The notes under the pieces: generated by a model
The model's database searches: none
Told to the model about the DNA's origin: nothing
The model's input: the letters and a program-made list of their open reading frames with translations, nothing else
In this document: positions 17,447 to 25,721 of the stretch, in pieces
Position numbering within the stretch: the first letter of the stretch is position 1
Layout: each line of letters starts with the position of its first letter
NCBI RefSeq assembly: GCF_030816505.1
Contig: NZ_JAUSYB010000001.1
Coordinates: 2,914,001-2,978,000, forward strand
Length of the DNA stretch: 64,000 nucleotides
Direction of reading: 5' to 3'
DNA from: Microbacterium sp. W4I20
GTDB lineage: Bacteria; Actinomycetota; Actinomycetes; Actinomycetales; Microbacteriaceae
Program-made: the position numbers and the translations under genes

Positions 17447-17620
17447 ATGGGACTCGATGACAAGATCAAGAACGCCGCTCAGGACATCGCCGGCAAGGCG
17501 AAGGAAGCGATCGGCAACGCGACCGACAACGACAAGCTCGTCGCCGAGGGCAAGGCCGACCAGGCCAAGTCCGACGTCAAGCAGGCCGGCGAGAACGTCA
17601 AGGACGCCTTCAAGAAGTAA
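17447..17620 (+). CDS. CsbD-like general stress protein
   Basis: 57 residues, MGLDDKIKNAAQDIAGKAKE followed by a second Lys/Ala/Asp-rich helix and ending VKDAFKK. This is the CsbD family, small hydrophilic helical proteins often induced by general or alkaline stress. AAAGGAG lies 6 nt before the ATG, and the codon usage is highly biased (AAG/GAC/AAC only), as in strongly expressed genes. A hairpin follows the stop. Confidence 0.9.
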   Translation: MGLDDKIKNAAQDIAGKAKEAIGNATDNDKLVAEGKADQAKSDVKQAGENVKDAFKK

Positions 17621-17635
17621 TCGAAGGCCACCCGG

Positions 17636-17675
17636 ATCCGGGGTGGGGTTGGGGGAGGCCCTGCCCACCCCGGAT
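17636..17675. terminator. bidirectional hairpin after CsbD gene
   Basis: A perfect 12-bp stem, ATCCGGGGTGGG / CCCACCCCGGAT, with a 16-nt loop, sits between the CsbD gene and the convergent phosphatase gene that ends at 17684. Confidence 0.75.
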
Positions 17676-17683
17676 TCGTCGTG

Positions 17684-18364
17684 TCAGTCGATCTCGTCCG
17701 CGGTCATCGACCCCGTCGGGTCCTGCGTCGCGGCATCGCTGGGTGCGTCGAGCTCGGCGCCGCCGATCGGCATCGACTTCCACTCGAGCAGGTGCCAGAG
17801 GCCGGCGTCATCGCGCTCGACGACCGCCCCGCCGGTGTTGTGCAGCTCGATGTCGGCGCGGAACAGGTCGTCGACGTTGCGGCAGCGGCTGCCCACCCAG
17901 ACGCGGATCGCCGCCCCGTGGCTGACGATGACCGGATGCGGCCCGCCCGAGCTCATCGCCCGGTCGACGGCCCCGTCGAAGCGGTCGAAGAACTCGACGC
18001 CGTTCTCCGATCCCGGCATCCGCGCCTCCACATCGCCCTTCGCCCATGACCACGCGACGCCGATGTACCGCCGGAATGCGGCCATGCCCGACGCCATCTC
18101 GTCGTCACCGGCGTCGATCTCGCGCAGGCCCGCGTCGATCACCGGGGTCAGACCCCGATCTTCGGCGAGCGGCGCGGCAGTCAGTGACGTGCGCGTGAGG
18201 GTGGAGACGGAGATGCTGCTGATCTCCCAGTCCCTCAGAGCCTCAGGAAGAGCGAGCGCCTGGCGTTCTCCGAGCGCGGTCAGGCCGGGGCCCGGCGCCT
18301 GGGTGTCGAGCAGGCCGAGCTCGTTCGACGGGGTCTGGCCGTGACGGATGAGAAGCAGGCGCAT
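17684..18364 (-). CDS. histidine phosphatase family protein
   Basis: 226 residues. The RHG motif (Arg7-His8-Gly9 in LLLIRHGQT) provides the phosphorylated histidine. LTRTSLTAAPL, the GLREIDAG segment and IVSHGAAIRVWV (second catalytic His) complete the phosphoglycerate-mutase-like pocket. The substrate is unknown; many relatives are small-metabolite phosphatases. It is encoded 9 nt downstream of the SDR gene on the same strand, so they may be co-transcribed. Confidence 0.87.
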   Translation of the reverse strand: MRLLLIRHGQTPSNELGLLDTQAPGPGLTALGERQALALPEALRDWEISSISVSTLTRTSLTAAPLAEDRGLTPVIDAGLREIDAGDDEMASGMAAFRRYIGVAWSWAKGDVEARMPGSENGVEFFDRFDGAVDRAMSSGGPHPVIVSHGAAIRVWVGSRCRNVDDLFRADIELHNTGGAVVERDDAGLWHLLEWKSMPIGGAELDAPSDAATQDPTGSMTADEID

Positions 18365-18373
18365 CAGACCATC

Positions 18374-19318
18374 CTAGAAACCCGACGCGACACCCAGGGG
18401 AATGCGGACTCCGGCGATCTTCTCGAGCTGGCCCCACACGCTCTCCGCGAGGTCGGCGGGTGGAGTGCTGGTGCGGGCGAGGGGAGCGATCTTCACCGGC
18501 AGCCCCCGCAGGCGCCCGGTGGGGCTGTAGTAGTCACCGCCCTGCGCGGCGGGATCGGTGAGGGCGCGGACGGCTGACCACGCCGCGGTGTCCTTGCCCT
18601 GCGCCCATGGTGTGTACGGGTTGCGCTGGTAGGGAGTGGATCGATCGCGGATGCCGACCCGCTCCGGTGTCCTGGCGTCGACCCCGACGCCGGGTCGCAC
18701 GACGAGGGAGGCGACCGGGAGGCCCGCCGCGCGCAGTCGGCGGTCGAGCTCGAAGGCGAACACCTCGGTCACGGTCTTCGCCTTCGTGTAGGCGGCGATC
18801 GCCACGCGGGGAGCCGCGCCGACGTCGTCGACTCCCATCCGGAACTGCTCGACGAAGCCGGTCGAGGTGTGCACGATCCGGCTCGCCGATCCGTTCGACT
18901 CGCCGTTGGCCACGAGTGCCGGGAGGACGCCCGCGATCAGACGGACGTTCGCGACGACGTGCGTGCCGAGGAGCAGCGGGATGCCGTCGGCCGTGGTGCC
19001 GCGACCGCTGCTCATCGCCCCGCCGTTGAGCAGGATGCCGTCGATGCGCGGCAGGTCCTGGAGTTCGTCGGCGGCGCGCGCCACGGAGTCGAACGAGGCG
19101 AGATCGATCACCACAGTCCGCACTGCGGCACCGGGAACCTGCTGGAGGATCGCCGTCTTCGCCACTTGCAGCTTCGGTTCCGAGCGCGAAGCCAAGACGA
19201 CTTCGGCACCTGTCGCGGCGAGCTGTTCCGCGGCGAAGTAGCCGATACCCGCGGTGGCGCCGGTGACGACGATCGTGCGGCCGGTCTGGTCGGGCAGGTG
19301 TGCGGGGTCCCAGTTCAT
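18374..19318 (-). CDS. short-chain dehydrogenase/reductase
   Basis: 314 residues. TGATAGIGYFAAEQLAATGAEV is the NAD(P)-binding start, LLNGGAM replaces the usual NNAG, and IAAYTKAKTV contains the YxxxK catalytic pair. The layout fits the retinol dehydrogenase/WW-oxidoreductase-like SDRs. It is divergent from a TetR gene with two similar operators between them, so the TetR protein probably represses it. The phosphatase gene follows. Confidence 0.86.
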   Translation of the reverse strand: MNWDPAHLPDQTGRTIVVTGATAGIGYFAAEQLAATGAEVVLASRSEPKLQVAKTAILQQVPGAAVRTVVIDLASFDSVARAADELQDLPRIDGILLNGGAMSSGRGTTADGIPLLLGTHVVANVRLIAGVLPALVANGESNGSASRIVHTSTGFVEQFRMGVDDVGAAPRVAIAAYTKAKTVTEVFAFELDRRLRAAGLPVASLVVRPGVGVDARTPERVGIRDRSTPYQRNPYTPWAQGKDTAAWSAVRALTDPAAQGGDYYSPTGRLRGLPVKIAPLARTSTPPADLAESVWGQLEKIAGVRIPLGVASGF

Positions 19319-19337
19319 CTCGTCCCTCTGATCCTTT

Positions 19338-19392
19338 AAGCGGATTATCTATCCGTTTGAGACGGTAGCACAAACGGATGACCTATCCACTT
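19338..19392. promoter_or_regulatory. two TetR-type operators between SDR and TetR genes
   Basis: Site 1 (19338-19358) is AAGCGGAT-TATCT-ATCCGTTT; site 2 (19372-19392) is AAACGGAT-GACCT-ATCCACTT. Both are inverted repeats with 5-nt centres, 34 bp apart. They cover the divergent promoters, as expected for the neighbouring TetR repressor. Confidence 0.7.
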
Positions 19393-19410
19393 CACTGTTA
19401 GGATCGACAG

Positions 19411-19950
19411 ATGGCACAGATCCGATCGGATGCCGCGCGCAGTCGCGCACGGATCCTCGACATCGCACGGACGCACGATGCTGGCTCGCTGCGCCTGAAC
19501 GACGTCGCTCGGGAAGCCGGCGTCGGAGTCGGAACGGTCTACCGGCATTTTCCGACCGTTCACGCACTGGTCGAGGCGCTCTCCGCGGCGACGCTCGAGC
19601 GGATGTCGGTGATCGCGCGCACTGCGGTGCAGCATCCGAATCCGGAGGAAGCCCTCGTCGAGTTCCTCGACGCCGCCCTGGAGCTTCAGCTGCAGGACGG
19701 CGGACTGCAGGCGGTGCTGCTCTCTCCCGACGATGAGGACGAGTCCGTCCGCGCGATGAAGATCGAGATCTTCGCCACCTTCGACGGGGTGCTGCAGCGG
19801 GCCCGAGAGGCGGGACTGGTGCGCCCGGACCTGTCGATCGTGCAGATCGAGCACCTGATCTGCGGCGTCGAGCACGCCGTGCGCATCGGCGCCCCCGAAG
19901 ACCGCGCGCTCTTCCTCGACATCCTGATCGCCGGCATCCGCCCGCGCTGA
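19411..19950 (+). CDS. TetR-family regulator
   Basis: 179 residues. The N-terminal HTH (about 10-55) has LNDVAREAGVGVGTVYRHFPTVHALVEAL; the C-terminal helical domain is short but complete, of the SACE_7040-like type. TAGGAT (19399-19404) lies exactly 6 nt before the ATG with no ribosome binding site, so the mRNA is probably leaderless. It is divergent from the SDR gene with two operators in the gap. Confidence 0.88.
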   Translation: MAQIRSDAARSRARILDIARTHDAGSLRLNDVAREAGVGVGTVYRHFPTVHALVEALSAATLERMSVIARTAVQHPNPEEALVEFLDAALELQLQDGGLQAVLLSPDDEDESVRAMKIEIFATFDGVLQRAREAGLVRPDLSIVQIEHLICGVEHAVRIGAPEDRALFLDILIAGIRPR

Positions 19951-19980
19951 GGCGTTCCGGAGGACGTTCGCGTCGATCCC

Positions 19981-20020
19981 TCGACATCTGTCGAACGGAT
20001 GAGGCCGGCGGCGACCGTAG
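19981..20020 (+). promoter_or_regulatory. conserved palindrome plus -10 element upstream of the bicupin gene
   Basis: TCGACATCTGTCGA (19981-19994) is a perfect 6-2-6 dyad; 21 nt later comes CGTAG (20016-20020, reading on as TAGGCT). The same arrangement precedes the genes starting at 24320 (minus), 25722 and, weaker, 29210. Confidence 0.65.
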
Positions 20021-20069
20021 GCTCGGCCTCGCCGGCGGTCCGGTCCGCCGCAGACGAAGGAGCGCCGGA

Positions 20070-21284
20070 ATGGAATCGACGGACCCGACCGCACCGCATC
20101 ACGAGACGCCGACCCTCGGCAACCCCGACCTGCCGCCGGAGGGCGAGGGCAACACGCTCGCCGATCCGCAGAGCACCGCGATGACAGGACCGCGCAATCC
20201 CGTCATCGAGAGTCAGTTCCCCAGCCAGCTTCATGCGCCGGGGACCGACATCAGCACGCAGCCGATGTTCTGGTCGTCGTTCAACATCTCGCCGCGTCGG
20301 GTGCAGGCCGGCGGCTGGGCGCGGGAGCTCACACGTCAGGACTTCCACATCTCCGAGGAGATCGCGGGCGTCAACATGTACCTGCAGGCCGGCGGCATCC
20401 GCGAACTGCACTGGCATCAGACCGCGGAATGGGCGGTCATGACGCGGGGGAAGTGCCGGGTGACCACCCTCAGCCGCGACGGACGCCCCAGCGTGGAAGA
20501 CGTCGAGGAGGGCGATCTCTGGTTCTTCCCGGCCGGCACCCCGCACTCGCTTCAGGGGCTGGGACCGGACGGCGCCGAGTTCGTGCTCGCCTTCGACGAC
20601 GGGGATCAGTCCGAATCGAACACACTGCTGCTCACCGACTGGTTCGCGCACACTCCGCCCGATGTGCTGGCGAAGAACTTCGGGGTGGTGCAGGAGGCCT
20701 TCGCCGACATCCCGCTGCACAACCTGTGGATCTTCCCCGGTGACGAGCCCGGCGATCTCGCGCAGGACCAGGCGGATGCCGGAGTCGAGTGGGGCGCCGC
20801 GGAACCCATCATCTTCCGCCTCTCGCGCTCGCAGCCGCTGCACGAGAACAGCGGCGGCAGCATCCGGATCGCGGACAGCACCAATTTTCCGCTGTCGAAC
20901 ACGGTGGCCGCCGCGCTCGTCACCGTCGAGCCGGGCTCGATGCGCGAACTGCACTGGCACCCGAACGCCGACGAGTGGCAGTACTACCTGCGAGGATCGG
21001 CCCGGATGACCGTGTTCGACACCGGTCCGCACGCTAACACGACGGACTTCCGGCCGGGTGATGTGGGAGTGGTGCGCAAGAACCTCGGCCACTACGTCGA
21101 GAACACCGGCGACGACGTGCTCCAGTTCCTCGAGGTCTTCCGTACCGACCGGTATGAGGAGGTCTCACTGGCGAACTGGCTGGCGCACGTGCCCCCGTCG
21201 CTGGTCGCCGCGCACCTGAACATCGACGAGGCGACGCTCGCGACGTTCCCGCGGGCGGCGCAGGGGATCACCCCGCTGCGCTGA
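20070..21284 (+). CDS. bicupin, oxalate decarboxylase-like
   Basis: 404 residues with two cupin barrels. The first has GGIRELHWHQTAEWAVMTRG with the HxHxxxxE pattern and LWFFPAGTPHSLQG (fourth ligand His). The second has GSMRELHWHPNADEWQYYLRG and GDVGVVRKNLGHYVEN. These are the two Mn-binding sites of the oxalate decarboxylase family (oxalate to formate and CO2). No export signal is present, so it is probably cytosolic. Non-oxalate bicupins exist, so the substrate is an inference. It has its own promoter of the shared type at 19981. Confidence 0.87.
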   Translation: MESTDPTAPHHETPTLGNPDLPPEGEGNTLADPQSTAMTGPRNPVIESQFPSQLHAPGTDISTQPMFWSSFNISPRRVQAGGWARELTRQDFHISEEIAGVNMYLQAGGIRELHWHQTAEWAVMTRGKCRVTTLSRDGRPSVEDVEEGDLWFFPAGTPHSLQGLGPDGAEFVLAFDDGDQSESNTLLLTDWFAHTPPDVLAKNFGVVQEAFADIPLHNLWIFPGDEPGDLAQDQADAGVEWGAAEPIIFRLSRSQPLHENSGGSIRIADSTNFPLSNTVAAALVTVEPGSMRELHWHPNADEWQYYLRGSARMTVFDTGPHANTTDFRPGDVGVVRKNLGHYVENTGDDVLQFLEVFRTDRYEEVSLANWLAHVPPSLVAAHLNIDEATLATFPRAAQGITPLR

Positions 21285-21297
21285 CGCCTACGAACCA

Positions 21298-23532
21298 TCA
21301 CGGCTGTTCGAGTGGGACCAGCGCCTCGAGGATCTCCGCCGCCCACCAGTCGGGGCGCTCGTGCTCCTCGACCAGATCGAGGGCCTGCCGCAGGTCGAGG
21401 CGCGCCTTCTCGTGCTCGCCGAGGCCGAGGTGCGCGAAACCGCGATGCCGGTACGCGCGGGCGAGGAAATCCGACTCGTGCGGGAAGAACGACGCGTCGT
21501 CCATGATCCGATCGGCCACGTCGACGGCCTCGGCGTAGCGGCCCAGCGCGAGGAGCGCTTTCGCCGCGATGGCCGTCGTGACGCCGTTCGCCGTGTTCCA
21601 CTCCCGGAGAGGGAGGTCTGACTCGTGCTCGTCGAGCGTCCGGCGCATCTCGACGGCCTGTGCAAGAGCGCTCTCCGGGTCGTCCTCCATCAGAGTCATG
21701 GCGATCCAGTATCGGCTCTGCACCTGCGCCTCGGGGGACGCGTGGGCGATCGCCTCCGCGAGCGCGAGGCCGGCCGACTCCCGTGCTGCCGCAGTCTCTC
21801 CTCGCAGGGTCTCGCTCCACGCGACCGAGATGAGCGCCCACGACGCGGCTTCGGGGGCTCCTGCCGTCTCCGCCACCGCGCGCGCACGGACCGCGATCTC
21901 CTGCGCGAGGTCGGGATCGCCGTCGAAGAGCGCGAGCTCGAGGGCGGCCATCATCTGCAGCTGCTCGGCCAGCGCCACGCCGTCGCCCAGACGCTCGGCG
22001 GCGGTGACCGCGATCTGCGCGACCGTTCTCCAGTGCGGGAAGCTGAGCCATCGCTCGGCGAAGCGGATGAGCGCGCCGGCGGCCGCGAGAACCGGTTCCT
22101 GCGGGTCCGTCGGACTGGCCGCGGCGACCTTGAGAGCTTCGAGCCACGAATCGGATTCCGTGGTGAGCCAGTCTCGCGCCGATGCGAGAGTCACATCCCC
22201 GGCGCCGGCGGCGGCATCCATCTCCTCGGTGAACAGCGCCATCGTGCGAGTCGTATCGAGCGTCCACCGGCGAAGCCGAGCGCGCTGGGCGTCGATGTCG
22301 TCGGCCGACTGCGCCGCGACGAGCTGCTCCTCGGCGAAGATGCGGAGCAGATCGTGGATCCGGTATCGCTCACCGCTCAGCGGCTCGAGCAGAGCGAGGT
22401 CGGTCAGCTCGTCGAGGATCTCTGCGGTCGTCTCGTCCTCCAACGGATGCATCGACGCGACCATGTCGGCACGGAACGACGAACCGGTGATCAGCGGGAT
22501 GCTGCGGAAGACCAGCTGCGATCTCGGGGTGAGGGCGTCGAACGAGAGCGCGAACGTCGATGCGACACGCAGGTCTCCCGCGACCAGATGCCGGAGTCGA
22601 GTGGCCTCTGCGCGCAGGCGCGCCGTGTAGTCCTCGACGGTCCAGGCAGGTCGCGACGTGATGCGATTGCCCGCGATCCGGAGCGCGAGGGGAAGGTCGG
22701 AGCACAGCTGGGCGAGTTCGTCGAGGTCGCCGCGGGTGCGCTGGGGCTCAGGGATCATCCGGGTGAGGAACGCGATGCCGTCGGGCCGCGCGAGCGGGCC
22801 GAGCACGACGCGGCGGGAGCCTTCGAGCCCGGCCAGCGAGCGCCGCGAGGTGAGCACGACCCGCACCGGGTGCGACGCGGTCAGCACCGGTCGAACCTGC
22901 TCCTCGACCGTCACGTTGTCGAGGAGCACGGCGAGAGTCCCGGATGCGCTCGCTCGACGCCAGGCGGCGACGGCGTCGTCCATCGTGTCGGGTTCCTCAC
23001 GGGTGGCGGTCTGTCGGAGGAGTGCCTGGAGCACCTGCAGTGGAGAGAGGGGGAGCGTGTCGGGGCTGTGCACGTTGACGAACAGGACGTCGGTGCTGTC
23101 ACCCGTCGCGCGATGGAGGGCTTCGAGAGCGACCGTCGTCTTGCCGACCCCGCCCGTGCCGGTGATCAGGATCGGTGTCGACGTCGCGGTGTCCGCCGGT
23201 GACAGCATCGCGGCGATAACCCGCATCTGCTCCTCGCGCCCGCTGAAGTCCGGCAGTCGGAGCGGGCGGATCGCGGCGGAGGTGTGATCGCCCGTCGCTC
23301 CCCGACGACCGGGACGTGCGGCACCGAGGAACTCGGCCCGCTCTTGTCCGGTGAGCTCGAGACCGTCGGCGAGCGCGATGACCGTGCGTCGCTGCGGGCC
23401 GATGCTCTTCCCGCGCTCGATGTCGCCGATGGTTCGCGGGCTCACGCCGGATCGCTCCGACAGGCGCTCGATGGTGAGATCGGCATGCTGGCGTCGGCGG
23501 CGCAGGAGAGTACCGAACGGATGCTGCGACAC
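21298..23532 (-). CDS. XRE-HTH / NB-ARC ATPase / TPR-like regulator
   Basis: 744 residues. An XRE-type HTH lies at about 5-60 (LTIERLSERSGVSPRTIGDIERG). Then an NB-ARC/STAND ATPase follows: SGREEQ, P-loop GTGGVGKTT at 125-133, Walker B LAVLLDN, sensor VVLTSRR and LPLAL. A winged-helix region (YRIHDLLRIFAEEQL) and helical TPR-like repeats run to the C terminus. Such proteins in actinobacteria are signal-gated regulators; similar scaffolds also occur in STAND defence proteins. It converges with the bicupin gene (13 nt apart). Confidence 0.83.
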   Translation of the reverse strand: MSQHPFGTLLRRRRQHADLTIERLSERSGVSPRTIGDIERGKSIGPQRRTVIALADGLELTGQERAEFLGAARPGRRGATGDHTSAAIRPLRLPDFSGREEQMRVIAAMLSPADTATSTPILITGTGGVGKTTVALEALHRATGDSTDVLFVNVHSPDTLPLSPLQVLQALLRQTATREEPDTMDDAVAAWRRASASGTLAVLLDNVTVEEQVRPVLTASHPVRVVLTSRRSLAGLEGSRRVVLGPLARPDGIAFLTRMIPEPQRTRGDLDELAQLCSDLPLALRIAGNRITSRPAWTVEDYTARLRAEATRLRHLVAGDLRVASTFALSFDALTPRSQLVFRSIPLITGSSFRADMVASMHPLEDETTAEILDELTDLALLEPLSGERYRIHDLLRIFAEEQLVAAQSADDIDAQRARLRRWTLDTTRTMALFTEEMDAAAGAGDVTLASARDWLTTESDSWLEALKVAAASPTDPQEPVLAAAGALIRFAERWLSFPHWRTVAQIAVTAAERLGDGVALAEQLQMMAALELALFDGDPDLAQEIAVRARAVAETAGAPEAASWALISVAWSETLRGETAAARESAGLALAEAIAHASPEAQVQSRYWIAMTLMEDDPESALAQAVEMRRTLDEHESDLPLREWNTANGVTTAIAAKALLALGRYAEAVDVADRIMDDASFFPHESDFLARAYRHRGFAHLGLGEHEKARLDLRQALDLVEEHERPDWWAAEILEALVPLEQP

Positions 23533-23600
23533 GGGTCCCTCTTCTCCCTAGTCCTGATGAGGAGAGTGGCAGATCAGCAGATGCCGCGCAAAGCCGGACT

Positions 23601-24320
23601 CTACGGGATCAGATCGGCGGCGGCGTCGAGCAGGAGGTCGACGATCTCCGTCGGGTGGGTGCGCATGACCAGATGCGGCGCATCCAGTTCGAGGATTCGC
23701 CGGGCCTGCGCGCGCCGGCATCCGAAGCGCTGCAGGTCGGGATGGATGGTGCGGTCGCCGAGGGAGACGACTCCCCAGGTCGGTCGATGGCGCCAGGCGG
23801 CGGTCGGGGCGCGCTCCGACAGAGCGGCGACGGCGATCGGCCGCTGCGAGACCGCCAGCACCTGTGCCTCGTCGTCGGACAGGCCTTCGGCGACGAGGAA
23901 CGGGAACTGCGGGATGTCGATGCTGAGCTCGGTGCCGACCGTGTCGCGCTCGTCGCGGAAGAGGGCGGCAACCAGGTGACGAGCGATGTCGGCGCGCGGG
24001 AAGAGCTCGCGCAGCTCGGCGATGTTCTCGCCGGCGTCGAGCACGTAGCCGTCGATGAACACCAACCCGACGACCTGCGTCGAGGCCCCGGCGACCGCCG
24101 CGACGGCGCCGCCGTAGCCGTGACCGACGAGGATGACCGGTCCGTCGATCCGATCGACGACGCAACGGATGTACGCGCAGTCGCCGGCGAAGCTGCGCAT
24201 CATGATCGGCGGTGCGAGGACCCGATGCCCGCTGCCCAGGAGCCTGAGGGTGATCGGCCACCAGCAGGAGGCGTCGGTGAAAGCACCGTGCACGAGAACG
24301 TACGTGAGCGGGGGAGCCAT
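23601..24320 (-). CDS. alpha/beta-hydrolase fold protein lacking the nucleophile serine
   Basis: 239 residues, similar to the EstC/pyrethroid-hydrolase-like alpha/beta hydrolases: YVLVHGAFTDASCWWP, then ILVGHGYGGAVAA at the nucleophile elbow, and a late DAPHLVMRTHP histidine. The elbow reads G-H-G-Y-G instead of G-x-S-x-G, so the catalytic Ser is Gly68. It may be inactive, a binding protein, or use another residue. Its promoter (24358-24397, minus strand) shares the conserved palindrome architecture. The gene is divergent from the PucR-like regulator. Confidence 0.8.
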   Translation of the reverse strand: MAPPLTYVLVHGAFTDASCWWPITLRLLGSGHRVLAPPIMMRSFAGDCAYIRCVVDRIDGPVILVGHGYGGAVAAVAGASTQVVGLVFIDGYVLDAGENIAELRELFPRADIARHLVAALFRDERDTVGTELSIDIPQFPFLVAEGLSDDEAQVLAVSQRPIAVAALSERAPTAAWRHRPTWGVVSLGDRTIHPDLQRFGCRRAQARRILELDAPHLVMRTHPTEIVDLLLDAAADLIP

Positions 24321-24357
24321 TCGCCTGCCTCGGAACCGGGGAAACAACCCTCTGAAG

Positions 24358-24397
24358 CTACGTCCGAAGACCACGGGTGAGTTCCGACGGATGTCGT
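24358..24397 (-). promoter_or_regulatory. conserved palindrome plus -10 element upstream of the alpha/beta-hydrolase gene
   Basis: On the minus strand ACGACATCCGTCGG (24397-24384) is followed after exactly 21 nt by CGTAG (24362-24358), the same spacing and element as at 19981 and 25653. Confidence 0.65.
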
Positions 24398-24404
24398 GCA
24401 CGTC

Positions 24405-24418
24405 TCGACATCCGTCCG
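24405..24418 (+). promoter_or_regulatory. second copy of the shared motif upstream of the PucR-like gene
   Basis: TCGACATCCGTCCG matches the shared palindrome but is imperfect on its right arm, and no CGTAG occurs 21 nt later. With the copy at 24384-24397 it forms a larger inverted arrangement in the divergent region, which could allow autoregulation. Confidence 0.45.
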
Positions 24419-24530
24419 TTGACGCGACGAGCCGGGGCACACCTCCTCGATTTCTGCCTGCTTTCTGCCTGGTGCGCGGCGCCGCGACGCGGTTCAATCG
24501 CAGCAACACCACCGAGCAGGGGAGTGTCTG

Positions 24531-25646
24531 ATGACCGATGTCGCCCTCGCACCGCACGGAGACCGCGCAGCCTCTCTCCGGGGAGTCGTCGAGGAGTTGT
24601 CCGTGCTCCTCGACCGGACGGTGGTCGTCCACGACGAACAGCGCGCCCTCACGGTGCGCAGCGGCTCGCCGTCGGACGTCACCCGCCACCTGCGGATCCT
24701 GACCCCGGTCGAGGAGACGGCGAACGACGAGATCGACCTCGAGACGCCGGTCACCGGGCGCGCCGGGTTCCTCGGGCGCATCCTCGTGCTCGCCGACGAA
24801 CGACGCCCGCTGCCGCGCGGTCACCTCGATGCGCTGGATGCTGCCGTCTCGCTGGTGCGCGCGGTCCTCGACGATCGCGCCCTCCCCGCCGCACCCGGGC
24901 GCGACGAGGTGTTCGCCGATCTGCTCGCCGACCATGTCGCCGTGCGCCGCACGGCCTTCGCCGTCGCGACGGGGCAGCTATGGATTCGCGGCGGCGAGGG
25001 AACACGCATCCATGCCGTGCGCGTCGACTCCGCCGTCAGCACCGTCATGCTGGTGGCGATGGGTCGCCGCCTCGCGGCCGCCCGGCACCTTCCCTTCGCC
25101 TCTCTGGGCGTGAGCAGGGGCACGCTGTATCTGATGAGCGCACCCTCCGAGGTGCCACTCCACGACGAGATCATCGCGGACGCGGCCGCCCACGGCATTC
25201 GCGTTCTCGGCATCGGCACGGCGTCACCGTCGCCGGGCGCGGAAGACCTCTGGGCGGCGGCGCACGAGGCTTCGAGCGCCGCCGAGCTCTCGGCCACGTT
25301 CGAGGCGTTCCAGCCGGGCGTCGACGTCGCAGAGTTGGGCGGATGGCTCCTCCTGGCCTCGTCCACGGTCGAGCCCGCGCGGCTGCGAGTGATCTCGCCG
25401 GCCGCGCACGCCCTCTACTTCGAGGGCGGTGAGTCGCAGCGTCGCACGGTGGAGACCTATCTCGACGTGAGCGGCAATGTCGTGGCCGCCTGCGAGCTGC
25501 TCTTCGTGCATCGGACGACGCTCTACTACCGCCTCGAGAAGATGCCGTCTGTGGTGCGCGACGCACTCGCCGACGGCATGAAGCGCAGCACCCTGCACCT
25601 CTCGCTCAAGCTGATCCGGATGTGGGAAGCCACGGGACGCGTGTAG
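24531..25646 (+). CDS. PucR/CdaR-family helix-turn-helix regulator
   Basis: 371 residues. The N-terminal part (about 20-110) looks like a degenerate GAF/PucR sensor. The C terminus has the PucR-type HTH_30 domain: VETYLDVSGNVVAACELLFVHRTTLYYRLEKM. Such proteins usually activate catabolic genes in response to a substrate. It sits in the centre of the genes sharing the CGACATCYGTCG motif and is the best local candidate to bind it. GGGGAGTG precedes the ATG. Confidence 0.8.
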   Translation: MTDVALAPHGDRAASLRGVVEELSVLLDRTVVVHDEQRALTVRSGSPSDVTRHLRILTPVEETANDEIDLETPVTGRAGFLGRILVLADERRPLPRGHLDALDAAVSLVRAVLDDRALPAAPGRDEVFADLLADHVAVRRTAFAVATGQLWIRGGEGTRIHAVRVDSAVSTVMLVAMGRRLAAARHLPFASLGVSRGTLYLMSAPSEVPLHDEIIADAAAHGIRVLGIGTASPSPGAEDLWAAAHEASSAAELSATFEAFQPGVDVAELGGWLLLASSTVEPARLRVISPAAHALYFEGGESQRRTVETYLDVSGNVVAACELLFVHRTTLYYRLEKMPSVVRDALADGMKRSTLHLSLKLIRMWEATGRV

Positions 25647-25652
25647 CCATCC

Positions 25653-25692
25653 TCGACATCCGTCGAGTGCCGACGTGCCGCCGCCCTCGTAG
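25653..25692 (+). promoter_or_regulatory. conserved palindrome plus -10 element upstream of the DyP operon
   Basis: TCGACATCCGTCGA (25653-25666), 21 nt, then CGTAG (25688-25692, reading on as TAGAGT). It has the same spacing as the sites at 19981 and 24358. Confidence 0.65.
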
Positions 25693-25721
25693 AGTGGACG
25701 CCTCACCGATCGGAGGAAGAC

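Noticed and set aside
19989..20020. Reading TGTCGA...CGTA as an ECF42-type promoter
   Set aside because: From memory TGTCGA is a known ECF42 -35, but the 21-nt gap to CGTA is longer than the 16-17 nt usual for ECF promoters, and the palindromic left half would be unexplained; kept only as an alternative.
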